Under the pieces are notes generated by a model that was not told the DNA's origin, made no database searches, and saw nothing but the letters and a program-made list of their open reading frames with translations. Made by a program: the position numbers and the translations under genes. From an uncultured Lachnospiraceae bacterium (GTDB lineage Bacteria > Bacillota > Clostridia > Lachnospirales > Lachnospiraceae): 64,000 nucleotides of DNA. Positions 1-8,135 of this stretch are shown here, in pieces; the first letter of the stretch is position 1, and each line of letters begins with the position of its first letter. The stretch covers positions 372,001 to 436,000 of the forward strand of contig CANQAP010000001.1 of NCBI GenBank assembly GCA_947589305.1, given 5' to 3'.

Positions 1-443
1 GGATTCGCGACCAGCCTCGCTTTTCGGATAGCATCCCGATTCCACTCACACAAGCCGTATACCGCTTCCGGTATAAACTGCGGACTTTTATGTTCCAATC
101 CATACCATTGTTCATAGATATGGACATCCTTGATCCGGTAATCTGCGCTCAGATCAATCACTTTCGTCTTACTTAGCAATTCTTCATTTAATACGGAAGC
201 GCAAAAACCCTGTGGCGTCGCCGTAAAGATCACGTCTGCCTCCTCCGCCAATTCCGTTATATTATCATCCTTGCAGATATCGTCTACGATCCGAAACATA
301 TTGCCAAAGATATCCGCATATTGTTTGCCGGTATAGCTTTTGGATCCGTACCATATGATTTCCGCCTCTTTATGTCCCAAAAGCAGACGGACCAGCTCCT
401 GTCCGGCATAACCTGTCGAACCGATAATTCCTACTTTTATCAT
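1..443 (-). CDS. argC: N-acetyl-gamma-glutamyl-phosphate reductase, 5' part only (runs off the left edge)
   Basis: ArgC makes N-acetylglutamate semialdehyde with NADPH, the third step of arginine synthesis. The visible 147 codons start with ATG at 443 and encode an N-terminal dinucleotide-binding fold with the glycine-rich GSTGYAGQEL motif near residues 8-17. The reading frame ends at the window edge with VANP, which in this family directly precedes the Gly-Cys holding the catalytic cysteine, so the active-site Cys lies just outside. A GGAG ribosome-binding site sits a few bases upstream of the ATG. It is divergent from argG across a 188-base region with ARG boxes. The rest of an argCJBD-type operon probably continues to the left (inference). 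Confidence 0.95.
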   Translation of the reverse strand, partial: MIKVGIIGSTGYAGQELVRLLLGHKEAEIIWYGSKSYTGKQYADIFGNMFRIVDDICKDDNITELAEEADVIFTATPQGFCASVLNEELLSKTKVIDLSADYRIKDVHIYEQWYGLEHKSPQFIPEAVYGLCEWNRDAIRKARLVAN

Positions 444-470
444 AGTTCTTCTCCTTCTTTTCCCTTTGTA

Positions 471-507
471 TGAATAATTATTCAAAAATATTGAATAATA
501 TTAATCA
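471..507. promoter_or_regulatory. Pair of ARG boxes (ArgR operator) between argC and argG
   Basis: Positions 471-484 read TGAATAATTATTCA, a perfect 14-base palindrome matching the ARG-box core TGAAT-N4-ATTCA. A second, imperfect copy starts with TGAAT at 492-496 and runs to about 507. The two centres are about 21 bp apart, two helical turns, the spacing of paired ARG boxes bound by ArgR hexamers. A possible argC -35 (TTGCAA, 511-516) places the boxes over the argC -10 and start region. An extra half box TGAAT at 556-560 lies inside the argG promoter. The ArgR gene is in this window at 63403-63861. Confidence 0.75.
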
Positions 508-545
508 TTTTTGCAAAACCATTTATTTTTCCGTTGAAAAACTGC

Positions 546-574
546 TTGCATAATATGAATTATAGTTGTATATT
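546..574 (+). promoter_or_regulatory. Predicted sigma-A promoter of argG
   Basis: TTGCAT (546-551) and TATATT (569-574) are separated by 17 bases. The transcript would start near 581, about 50 bases before the argG ATG, and argG has a strong AGGAGGA ribosome-binding site at 618-624. An ARG half site (556-560) lies in the spacer, fitting arginine repression. Confidence 0.6.
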
Positions 575-631
575 TGTATTTAGTCAATGAAAAATTGATG
601 AGAGAAAGAAAAGGATTAGGAGGAACATTTC

Positions 632-1852
632 ATGAAAGAAAAAGTAGTACTGGCATACTCCGGCGGTTTGGATACGACCGCGATCATTCCTTGGCTAAAG
701 GAAAACTTTGATTACGAAGTCATCTGTGCCTGCATTGATGTCGGACAGGAAAGCGAGCTGGACGGATTGGAGGAGCGTGCAAAATTATCCGGTGCGTCTA
801 AATTATATATAGAAGATGTTGTGGATGAGTTCTGTGATGATTATGTCGTTCCGACCGTTATGGCAAACGGTGTTTACGAAAATAAATATCTGCTGGGTAC
901 GTCCATGGCACGTCCGGTCATTGCCAAGCGTCTCGTGGAAATCGCCCGTAAAGAAGGGGCAAGCGCGATCTGCCACGGCGCGACGGGAAAAGGGAATGAT
1001 CAGGTTCGTTTTGAATTGACCATAAAGGCTCTTGCTCCGGATCTCAAGATCATTGCTGCGTGGAGACAGCCGGAATGGACATTGGATTCCCGGGAAGCAG
1101 AAATCGAATATTGTAAGCAACACGGCATCGATTTACCGTTCTCCGCCGATAACAGCTATAGCCGGGACCGGAATCTATGGCATATCAGCCATGAAGGTCT
1201 GGAACTGGAATCTCCTGCCAATATGCCGGATTATGACCACCTGCTTGTACTTGGCACATATCCGGAAAAGGCGCCGGACGAAGGAGAATATGTCACTATG
1301 ACATTTGAGAAAGGAGTACCGAAAAGCATCAACGGCACCGCTATGAAAGTCTCCGATATCATTCGTGAGTTAAACCGATTAGGCGGCAAACACGGCATCG
1401 GCATCGTTGACATTGTAGAAAACCGCGTTGTCGGCATGAAATCCCGCGGTGTCTATGAAACACCGGGCGGTACGATTTTAATGGAAGCCCATATGCAGTT
1501 AGAGGAATTGATCCTTGATCGGGATACCTTGGCATACAAGAAAATGATCGGAAACAAATTCGCCGATATGGTCTATGAAGGAAAATGGTTCTGCCCGTTA
1601 CGGGAGGCACTTCAAGCATTTATTGAAAAGACACAGGAACGGGTAACCGGAGAAGTAAAGTTTAAACTGTACAAAGGCAATATCATCAAAGCCGGCACCA
1701 CGTCTCCATATTCCCTTTATAGTGAAGAACTCGCCAGCTTTACGACCGGTGAATTATACGATCATAAAGATGCGGAAGGTTTTATCAATCTGTTCGGTTT
1801 ATCTATGAAAGTACGGGCTATGTTGGATGCCCAACGCGGCTCTGACAAATAA
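632..1852 (+). CDS. argG: Argininosuccinate synthase
   Basis: ArgG joins citrulline and aspartate with ATP to form argininosuccinate, the penultimate step of arginine synthesis, in the cytoplasm. The 406-residue protein has the full family length and begins with the PP-loop motif AYSGGLDTT at residues 8-16, which binds ATP. The start is set by the AGGAGGA site 7 bases upstream. It is monocistronic: a strong bidirectional hairpin follows the stop. It is divergent from argC, while argH, the next step, lies separately at 8350-9747. ARG boxes in the shared upstream region suggest repression by the ArgR encoded at the right end of the window. Confidence 0.97.
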   Translation: MKEKVVLAYSGGLDTTAIIPWLKENFDYEVICACIDVGQESELDGLEERAKLSGASKLYIEDVVDEFCDDYVVPTVMANGVYENKYLLGTSMARPVIAKRLVEIARKEGASAICHGATGKGNDQVRFELTIKALAPDLKIIAAWRQPEWTLDSREAEIEYCKQHGIDLPFSADNSYSRDRNLWHISHEGLELESPANMPDYDHLLVLGTYPEKAPDEGEYVTMTFEKGVPKSINGTAMKVSDIIRELNRLGGKHGIGIVDIVENRVVGMKSRGVYETPGGTILMEAHMQLEELILDRDTLAYKKMIGNKFADMVYEGKWFCPLREALQAFIEKTQERVTGEVKFKLYKGNIIKAGTTSPYSLYSEELASFTTGELYDHKDAEGFINLFGLSMKVRAMLDAQRGSDK

Positions 1853-1903
1853 TCATTGTATCGTGGCTACAGCGTCTTTCGTTTGCTTGCTCACGAACAA
1901 ACA

Positions 1904-1950
1904 CCAAAACGGAACTGCAAGTCGTCATCGGCTTTGCAGTTCCGTTTTGG
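1904..1950. terminator. Bidirectional terminator between argG and the ABC cassette
   Basis: A perfect 17-bp stem (1904-1920 pairing with 1934-1950) with a 13-base loop lies between two convergent genes. It is followed by TTGTTT on the plus strand and by a T-rich stretch on the minus strand, so it can end both argG and the minus-strand membrane-protein operon whose stop codon is at 1955. Confidence 0.8.
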
Positions 1951-1954
1951 TTGT

Positions 1955-2608
1955 TTACCGGTTGTGTTCCGGAAAGAAATGATTACAGATACACCCCGTT
2001 GCCATCAAAAGGATTCCTGCCAGCAAAAAGCCTCTCATTTCCTGTACAAATTCTATGCCTGAAGACACGATCGGTTGATAATAACTGATCCCTCCGGCTC
2101 CCATAATGGCACAGATCGTATACAATAACGTTATGATCACCGGGATATTGATCTTTCCAATCAAAAACGAACCGCAATACAGGATCGTCATATACAGCCA
2201 CTGAATGATAATCAGTTTTGCATATAACCACCACAAATCCGAAAAAAATGATGTATAAACCACAAATAACGGAATCATGAGCAGTAAAAAGAGAATATAT
2301 AACAGGATCAGGCTGACCACTTTATTCCGTCTGCCAATATACAGCAATTCATGCCCGTCTTCCTCTACATAATGCTCTAATACAAAAAATATCCACCAAA
2401 CAGAAAGAATCGGGCAGAGATACTGACATTCATTGATAATATTCATATATAGCATATCCATATTTTGATAAAAATGATAAGCAATATAATGACTGATCGG
2501 CAGGATCAGATATAATCCCAGTATGGGAATCACGGCAAAGAGATGTATTCCCTTCAGTTGAAAATAAAGCGTGCAAAATGGTTTGATCATATATTTTTTA
2601 ATATACAT
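1955..2608 (-). CDS. Six-helix membrane protein, putative ABC-transporter permease
   Basis: The 217-residue protein is almost wholly hydrophobic with about six predicted membrane segments (near residues 20-40, 65-80, 97-118, 125-148, 152-172 and 190-208). I do not recognise a named family. Its start overlaps the end of the upstream ATPase gene by 22 bases, so the two are translationally coupled. With the ATPase at 2587-3417 it would form a small ABC-2-like export or efflux system. It is the last gene of a four-gene minus-strand cassette closed by the hairpin at 1904-1950. The substrate is unknown. Confidence 0.8.
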   Translation of the reverse strand: MYIKKYMIKPFCTLYFQLKGIHLFAVIPILGLYLILPISHYIAYHFYQNMDMLYMNIINECQYLCPILSVWWIFFVLEHYVEEDGHELLYIGRRNKVVSLILLYILFLLLMIPLFVVYTSFFSDLWWLYAKLIIIQWLYMTILYCGSFLIGKINIPVIITLLYTICAIMGAGGISYYQPIVSSGIEFVQEMRGFLLAGILLMATGCICNHFFPEHNR

Positions 2609-3417
2609 AGATATCCATCCTCAATATTTGCCGTTTCCGGTGCGCGTCCTTCCAATGGTCGGTTCGTCAGAATCCGGTAAATTCCCTTTCCTTCGATCTC
2701 TTTTTCTTTTTCTATATAATCGCCTTCCACATACTCCTCCTGCCCAATCTCATATACCTTTCCGTCGGCATAACGGCTGATCTCTTCCTGTGTTCCGGCA
2801 GCCGCCAGCTGACCGTCTTTTAAAACCAAGACATGGTCACAGACTGCCTCCACATCTTCCACGATATGTGTGGACATCAGCACGATCGTCTCATGCTGTA
2901 AATATCTCAGTATATTTTTAAAGCGGATACGTTCTTCCGGATCCAAACCGGTCGTCGGTTCGTCAAAAATCACCAATGCCGGATGGTTTAACAGTGCCTG
3001 TGCGATTCCGACTCTCCTTACCATGCCTCCGGATAACTTCCGTCCTTTCTTTTTTCTGACTTCTTCTAAGTTTACCAGTTGCAAGACACGGGTGATTTCC
3101 GCTTCCCAAAGAGATTTATCCATATTCTTGAGATTGGCAAAATACATCAACTGCTCCTCCACCGTTAAGCCGGAAAATATGCCGTTTTTTTGCGGCAGAT
3201 ATCCAATTTTATCCTGCGACCGGATATCTCCTTCTTCCGTACTGAATGTAACACTTCCCTCCTGATAGCGATACAGATTCAAAATGCACCGCATCAAGGT
3301 CGTCTTGCCTGCTCCGTTCGGTCCCAAGATTCCATACACTCCGTTTGAAAATGTATAGTTGATATCCGTCAAAACCTGTTTTTTTCCAAATTTCTTAGAT
3401 AAATGTTTAATTTCCAT
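2587..3417 (-). CDS. ABC transporter ATP-binding protein
   Basis: A 276-residue ATPase of the ABC-2 exporter type. Walker A GPNGAGKTT is at residues 32-40, the signature LSGG at 128-131, Walker B with FDEP at 151-154 and the switch histidine near 184. The ATG at 3417 (MEIKHLSKKFG) is chosen over an upstream in-frame ATG because a GGAGGAAGGAAG ribosome-binding site directly precedes it and family members begin here. It overlaps the 650-residue membrane protein upstream by 11 bases and the 217-residue membrane protein downstream by 22 bases. It should power transport through one or both of these. Confidence 0.93.
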   Translation of the reverse strand: MEIKHLSKKFGKKQVLTDINYTFSNGVYGILGPNGAGKTTLMRCILNLYRYQEGSVTFSTEEGDIRSQDKIGYLPQKNGIFSGLTVEEQLMYFANLKNMDKSLWEAEITRVLQLVNLEEVRKKKGRKLSGGMVRRVGIAQALLNHPALVIFDEPTTGLDPEERIRFKNILRYLQHETIVLMSTHIVEDVEAVCDHVLVLKDGQLAAAGTQEEISRYADGKVYEIGQEEYVEGDYIEKEKEIEGKGIYRILTNRPLEGRAPETANIEDGYLCILKNI

Positions 3418-5359
3418 CTTCCTTCCTCCATTCGATGATATCATTCCACGCATCCTCGCCCAGATATTCCAGCACAAATGTCTCCATATCCGTCTCCGTA
3501 TACCCGAATTCTTCCATCTGATTCAGATAGGTGTTTTCAAAGTCCTGATAAACAAATATCCCTTCTTCTTCACTGCCCCTCATGATCCGGTAGCTTTCCG
3601 TTACGACTGTTACCGCTTCCTCAAATTTTTCCTCTTCGGTCTTTTCATGCCGCTCCGTCAGGCTCCCTTCCCGCTCATAATGGGTTACAAACACCAACCA
3701 GCCAGTCGCCGATATCACCCTGTCTTCCTCAAAGACATCCGGCACTCCGTACGCCCCGCCGTAGCAAAACAGGATCTTCTCCCGTCCGAGTCCTTCCTCT
3801 TCCAAGATTTCCATCGCTTCCATGCGGTTTTCCGGAAAGAGATTGGATTCCGGTGATAAAGCAGTCTCCAAATACGGATAGACACAGGTCACACCGTTTT
3901 CCAGCTTAGCTTCCCTGTAAAACCCTGCCAGCAGTGTCGGTCCCGTCGTCATCCCTTCAAAACAGTTCCCTTCTATCCGCTCCAGATCCGAATACACTGT
4001 CCCTGCCGCATCCACCTCGATATGGAACCTTGCTGGCTCTTCTGCGTAGTTTTTCTCGTACTGGTACTCTTCACTCCGGTAGATCCTGTGGAACCCCGCC
4101 ATCGGGTAATACGCAAACCATCCCGGCAGGTTCATCTCCCTCCGGTTCCCATAGAACAACGCCCCGCCGCCATGATAACGGATGCGGATCTCTTCCGGTC
4201 CGTCTGCCCTGCCGTACACCGTCAGATAATCCCCGTTCCGTTCATAGGCAAGGGCTTCCCCCGTCTCGTCCGTGACCGAATCGATCCGGTACAGGTGATA
4301 CAAGGTCATCTCATAGCATTCCAGTCCCTTCCGGTCCGGATGCAGAACGGCTTCCGCCTGCATCTGTCTCCCCATCTTCAGGGTCAGCTCATACGATTCT
4401 ATCCGGAATGCCGCCTCCTTTTCCTGCTGCGGCGTCTCACGGATCACATACCGGAACTGGTCGTAACCGGGATCTCGTTCGCCGGTTGTGTCATTAGCCG
4501 AATAATAACTGACCGGCAGAACGGCATACCACAGGCTCAAGGCACTGCAGCATATCCCTGCCGCTATGCCTGCCCACCGGATCCGCTTCCCTGTCCTCGC
4601 AAAGTAATAACCGGCAAGTCCCAGAACGATCAGTCCGATCCAGACGAACCCTCGTGCCGCGATCGACCAGTTCACCGGATACAGCACTTCAGGCACCAAA
4701 TTTGTCAGTCCTTCCGGCATGATGAAACATACCTGAAACCAGTCATAGATATGGCTGTTGACGATAAAGAATCCTCGGATCTGTGAAAGGGCGATCGGAC
4801 TGAACAGGGCTGCAAACAATATCACGCATATATATCCCACCAGTCTGCCCACACATCTTGATATCAGCCATGCAAATCCGATGGCAATGCTCCCGTTCAA
4901 CAGGATATAGACTGCGGTGTGCCGCACAAAGTACCAAACCAGTTCCGGCGTCAGGGCGTGCATGGTCGAATTGGATAACATCACACCGCCCACATACAGA
5001 CTGCAGAGGATGACCGCGTATCCGAACAGCAGTGTCCATAAGACCAGTGCCTGCCTGCAGTCATGCCGGCGTTCCTCCCGGCTGGTCTTGACAATCTCCA
5101 GTGCTGCGGCATCCGGTATCTCCCGGAAATAATCATATGCTAGAAACAGGAACAGGATAAAGATATATATATAGTCGCCCGATAACGTTCGGAAAAAGTC
5201 AAGCAAATATATAATCCAGTTAGAGTTACCGATTGGATCTGGGCTTTGGAAGACATAGCTGAGCCTAATAACCAGTGGTCGCAGGGGTACGGCGATCAGC
5301 AGGAGCATCAGAACCTTTCGGATGATACTGCGGGCAAACAGCTTCCAATACATTTTCAT
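3407..5359 (-). CDS. Large membrane protein with C-terminal extracytoplasmic domain, ABC-linked
   Basis: The 650-residue protein has a hydrophobic N-terminal half with about seven predicted helices (around 13-30, 62-77, 104-126, 146-166, 172-190, 235-252 and 262-284) and a soluble region of about 360 residues after them, predicted outside the cell. I do not recognise the soluble domain. A GGAGG site precedes the ATG at 5359. The end overlaps the ATPase gene by 11 bases, so it is probably the main permease of the same transporter. A hairpin (5377-5403) separates it from the secreted-protein gene upstream. Function unknown. Confidence 0.85.
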   Translation of the reverse strand: MKMYWKLFARSIIRKVLMLLLIAVPLRPLVIRLSYVFQSPDPIGNSNWIIYLLDFFRTLSGDYIYIFILFLFLAYDYFREIPDAAALEIVKTSREERRHDCRQALVLWTLLFGYAVILCSLYVGGVMLSNSTMHALTPELVWYFVRHTAVYILLNGSIAIGFAWLISRCVGRLVGYICVILFAALFSPIALSQIRGFFIVNSHIYDWFQVCFIMPEGLTNLVPEVLYPVNWSIAARGFVWIGLIVLGLAGYYFARTGKRIRWAGIAAGICCSALSLWYAVLPVSYYSANDTTGERDPGYDQFRYVIRETPQQEKEAAFRIESYELTLKMGRQMQAEAVLHPDRKGLECYEMTLYHLYRIDSVTDETGEALAYERNGDYLTVYGRADGPEEIRIRYHGGGALFYGNRREMNLPGWFAYYPMAGFHRIYRSEEYQYEKNYAEEPARFHIEVDAAGTVYSDLERIEGNCFEGMTTGPTLLAGFYREAKLENGVTCVYPYLETALSPESNLFPENRMEAMEILEEEGLGREKILFCYGGAYGVPDVFEEDRVISATGWLVFVTHYEREGSLTERHEKTEEEKFEEAVTVVTESYRIMRGSEEEGIFVYQDFENTYLNQMEEFGYTETDMETFVLEYLGEDAWNDIIEWRKEDGN

Positions 5360-5376
5360 GGTACATGCCTCCTTTC

Positions 5377-5403
5377 CCGAAGAAGGATCAGCTCCTTCTT
5401 CGG
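5377..5403 (-). terminator. Intercistronic hairpin, possible partial terminator or mRNA stabiliser
   Basis: An 11-bp perfect stem (5377-5387 with 5393-5403) with a 5-base loop lies between the secreted-protein gene and the large membrane-protein gene. No T-run follows on the minus strand, and the membrane gene's ribosome-binding site comes right after. It may protect the upstream message or adjust expression of the two parts of the operon rather than terminate fully. Confidence 0.5.
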
Positions 5404-5424
5404 CATGTTTTCCTGTTATTCGTT

Positions 5425-5820
5425 TTAATCTTCAATATAGCCGTAACCTATACAACCTTTGACAGCAGAATTAATATTCCATCCGGTCAAAGTAATACTC
5501 TGATAATTATAATTACTATTTACAGGAATTGTAGATTCCTGCCCTACATTGATATTCATATAACACACCTGATACTTCTGTCCATTTATACTATTAGCAC
5601 CCATGGCTTGAAATTTGATGGGATAGGCAGAATTATTACTTACACTGCCATACATTTCCGTCGGTTTGAACAAGGCATATTCAGACGATACGGTTTTTTC
5701 TGTTGCCGGTAAGACGGCAGTGACCTGCGCCCATTCGGCATAGGTCTTGCATTGTATCCCTGCGATCATTCCCAATGCCAATATGATTCCCAAAAATCCT
5801 TTTGCTTTTTTACACTTCAT
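5425..5820 (-). CDS. Small secreted protein of unknown function
   Basis: The 131-residue product has a classical signal peptide: a basic start (MKCKKAK), a hydrophobic core at about residues 8-24 and a likely signal-peptidase cut after TYA near residue 28. The mature part, about 100 residues, is rich in Asn, Ser and Tyr and has two cysteines, one near the middle and one near the C-terminus, that could form a disulfide. I recognise no family. It is the first gene of the cassette that continues with a membrane protein, an ABC ATPase and a second membrane protein, and a strong promoter lies about 225 bases upstream. Confidence 0.8.
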   Translation of the reverse strand: MKCKKAKGFLGIILALGMIAGIQCKTYAEWAQVTAVLPATEKTVSSEYALFKPTEMYGSVSNNSAYPIKFQAMGANSINGQKYQVCYMNINVGQESTIPVNSNYNYQSITLTGWNINSAVKGCIGYGYIED

Positions 5821-6044
5821 ACTCTTTCACTCCTTTTTGTGTACTGTAAGAATAGGTTGCCTTATTTAAATAACCATCTACTTTGTAACCATGGCATCCG
5901 TTCCAAAATTGCTACACACCAAAAAAATCTTTATTTCATGTAGGGGATAATAATAAAGAAAAAATTTACAGGCTCTATGCCCATAGCCTATTCAAAAAAG
6001 ATAAGAGAGGAAGATGCAAGAGTTTCTTCCTTCTGATTACATAT
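5821..6044 (-). other. Long untranslated leader of the secreted protein-ABC operon
   Basis: About 225 bases lie between the predicted promoter (6045-6073) and the ATG at 5820, with no convincing gene. On the minus strand the leader holds a small imperfect hairpin (AGGCTATG pairing with CATAG-A-GCCT, near 5970-5990) followed closely by a T-rich run, a possible weak attenuator. I do not recognise a known riboswitch class. Confidence 0.35.
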
Positions 6045-6073
6045 AATATATAATCATATCTGTTTTTTGTCAA
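6045..6073 (-). promoter_or_regulatory. Predicted sigma-A promoter of the secreted protein-ABC operon
   Basis: On the minus strand TTGACA (6068-6073) and TATATT (6045-6050) are 17 bases apart, close to consensus. It reads towards the gene ending at 5425. Confidence 0.65.
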
Positions 6074-6151
6074 CCAGAATCGAAGGCTGACTGATCCGCA
6101 AAACATAGGATGATCACCGATCGTCACAAAAAACGATACAGATCTCCTGAA

Positions 6152-6194
6152 AACATAACCGACCTGCAGACATGTTCTGCAGGTCGGTTATGTT
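6152..6194 (-). terminator. Terminator of the Spo0A-like gene
   Basis: A 19-bp perfect stem (6152-6170 with 6176-6194) with a 5-base loop overlaps the stop codon at 6193-6195 and is followed on the minus strand by TTTTC. The run of T is short, but the stem is long and partly GC-rich. Confidence 0.7.
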
Positions 6195-7014
6195 ACGCTT
6201 GTAAACGCATATTGTAATCCAGTCGGTATCGGTCCGCAATCTGTGCGATAAATTCCGAATTGGTCGGTTTTCTTCGATTCATGCTGACAGTATGTCCAAA
6301 AATACTCTCTAACACGTTCGGATCACCGCGTGTCCACGCCACTTCTATCGCATGCCGGATCGCCCGCTCCACGCTGCTGGCGGTGGTATTATACTCTTTT
6401 GCGATCGACGGATATAATAACTTGGTGATATAATTCAGGACTGCGATATCATGTACCGCCATAATGATTCCGGTCCGGATATACTGATAGCCCTTAATGT
6501 GTGCCGGCACTCCGATCCGACGCATCACATCAGTGATCTCCGATTCCAGATAATTATCTTCCATACCGGCATACTGCTCCTTGTTCCGCTTACTCTCATA
6601 GCTGCGCAGAGGCAGACCTGTCCGTTTGCCGTCTCCCTGAAACGGAGACTGTAGCTGTAGGATCCGATTGTACAGAGTATCCAGACGATACGGTTTCATG
6701 ATATAATAATCCACGCCTGCTTGACATGCACAATCCATGATCGTTGGATTATCCACTGAAGAAATGACAATGACACGTGGTAATTTCGGCATTTCCAGAT
6801 TAGCTACTAACTGTTCCATAATTCCCAATCCGTCTAATTCCGGCAAAATCATATTCATTAGTACGACATCCGGTTTCAAAGAAAGGATTTTGCTGTACGC
6901 CCTTTGACCATTGTACTCCACTCCTGTCACTTCTATATCCGTTTTCTGTTCAAAAAAGTCGGATAATCTCTTTCCCTCGTCCCTGCTGTTTACAACAATC
7001 ATCAATTTAATCAT
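6193..7014 (-). CDS. Orphan Spo0A-family regulator with Asn at the phosphoacceptor position
   Basis: A 273-residue protein with a receiver domain (about 1-120), a linker and the Spo0A DNA-binding domain. The C-terminal part keeps [14 protein letters not shown], the recognition-helix region [12 protein letters not shown] and KPTNSEFIA, all hallmarks of Spo0A. The receiver is altered: the position expected to be the phosphorylated Asp is Asn54 ([12 protein letters not shown]), and the N-terminal acidic pair is Val8-Asn9. The Lys of the active site (K107) and a Ser at the Thr position are kept. Phosphorylation is therefore unlikely. It stands alone, far from spoIVB, in contrast to the two Spo0A genes at 58.5-60.2 kb. 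It may act without phosphate or modulate the others (inference). Confidence 0.92.
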   Translation of the reverse strand: MIKLMIVVNSRDEGKRLSDFFEQKTDIEVTGVEYNGQRAYSKILSLKPDVVLMNMILPELDGLGIMEQLVANLEMPKLPRVIVISSVDNPTIMDCACQAGVDYYIMKPYRLDTLYNRILQLQSPFQGDGKRTGLPLRSYESKRNKEQYAGMEDNYLESEITDVMRRIGVPAHIKGYQYIRTGIIMAVHDIAVLNYITKLLYPSIAKEYNTTASSVERAIRHAIEVAWTRGDPNVLESIFGHTVSMNRRKPTNSEFIAQIADRYRLDYNMRLQA

Positions 7015-7066
7015 TTAAACAACTCCCTTCAACAAATTTGCTTATGATTATACGGAAAATGATTGA

Positions 7067-7094
7067 ATTCTATCAGAAAATAAATGGAAAACAA
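7067..7094 (-). promoter_or_regulatory. Predicted promoter of the orphan Spo0A-like gene
   Basis: On the minus strand TTGTTT (7089-7094) and TAGAAT (7067-7072) are 16 bases apart. A sequence one mismatch from the 0A-box core (TATCGAA against TGTCGAA) lies just upstream at 7106-7112 on the plus strand, so control by a Spo0A protein is possible. Confidence 0.4.
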
Positions 7095-7158
7095 GTGGAA
7101 TCATTTATCGAAAAAGAACACCCCAACTCGAATCAAAGCGCATTTATATGTATTTGTA

Positions 7159-7947
7159 TCATACAAATTTAGACAATGAATAATTACGATATTCTGCCCA
7201 GTCGTAATCAGTTAAATATTCCCCGTAATACAAGCGTTTTGCTTCTTCCTTTCCATCAAGCATATCATATAGATCACAGCTTAACATATCCAGATTGATA
7301 CTTCGGCTGCTCCGCGTGGAAATCAGCAATTCTTCAATTCCATACACCTTTAACTCCTGATATAACGTTTTACAAAGTTTGCTGCATAGCGACTGGGTTG
7401 CCTCGTCATTCGGTCTTCCGTCCCAAAGGGTTGCAATGATCTGTTCGGAATCTACGACTCCACCCTGCCGGTCAATCAACAAAGCTAAAAGTTCTTTTGC
7501 CTTCTGGCTTTTAAACATGATCGGTTTGCCATCCAGAAACAGATCAAAATATCCGAAGGTTCTGGCATAGATCCGCTTTGGTTTTCTTTTGGATAACAGA
7601 TATGCGGATTCTATCGCATACAATATATCTTCTTCCGTACATGGTTCCAAAAGATATGCCACTGCCCGAAGTTTTAAAGCTTCGACTAAGTTTTCCCCTT
7701 CTGTCAATATGTATATCAGCATAATATCCGGGTGGACGCGCCGCATCTGTTTGCCCAGCTCAATGCCGTCCATCGACGGCATATTCATTCTAATGACTAC
7801 AAGATCGACTTCATGATCTTCTACATATTCCAATGCCTCTAAAGGTTCCTCAAATCCTTTTACACTTGTCAGATTGATTAGTTTTTTTATACCGTATTTA
7901 AAAAGCGACCGTAATTCCGATCTCTTATCTACAAAAATGGTTCTCAT
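7159..7947 (-). CDS. Receiver plus winged-helix regulator (SARP/OmpR-like) with a pseudo-receiver
   Basis: A 262-residue protein. Residues 1-120 have a receiver fold, but the phosphoacceptor position is Arg53 (VVIRMNMPSMDG), only one N-terminal acid (Asp7) remains and the conserved Lys is Glu101. Residues about 125-215 resemble a winged-helix Trans_reg_C domain, followed by a short region like the bacterial activation domain of SARP-type proteins. No histidine kinase is nearby. A DNA-binding regulator that works without classical phosphorylation is the likely role; its targets are unknown. The stop codon lies in a 17-base palindrome at 7152-7168. It is upstream of the orphan Spo0A gene on the same strand, separated by 144 bases. 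Confidence 0.85.
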   Translation of the reverse strand: MRTIFVDKRSELRSLFKYGIKKLINLTSVKGFEEPLEALEYVEDHEVDLVVIRMNMPSMDGIELGKQMRRVHPDIMLIYILTEGENLVEALKLRAVAYLLEPCTEEDILYAIESAYLLSKRKPKRIYARTFGYFDLFLDGKPIMFKSQKAKELLALLIDRQGGVVDSEQIIATLWDGRPNDEATQSLCSKLCKTLYQELKVYGIEELLISTRSSRSINLDMLSCDLYDMLDGKEEAKRLYYGEYLTDYDWAEYRNYSLSKFV

Positions 7948-8135
7948 GGTGTTTCTCCTGCTTATATTCCCTTCATACTTCTAAATACAGGAGCCAGTCA
8001 TTCATTTTCATAGGCAAAACAAAATTAGGGAAAAGAGTTTTGCAACATGAAAACCAGCTCTGTAACTTATGCTACTATTGTTTTTACCTTTTTTCTTCCG
8101 ATTTTTCATTTGCAATACTATATTTTCTAATCAAT

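Noticed and set aside
4022..4786. 254-codon open frame on the plus strand
   Set aside because: It lies antisense inside the large membrane-protein gene, has no ribosome-binding site and a composition typical of a shadow frame.
7152..7168. 17-base palindrome around the stop codon of the pseudo-receiver regulator
   Set aside because: AT-rich with a minimal loop and no T-run; too weak to call a terminator and no known operator matches, so it was not listed as a feature.
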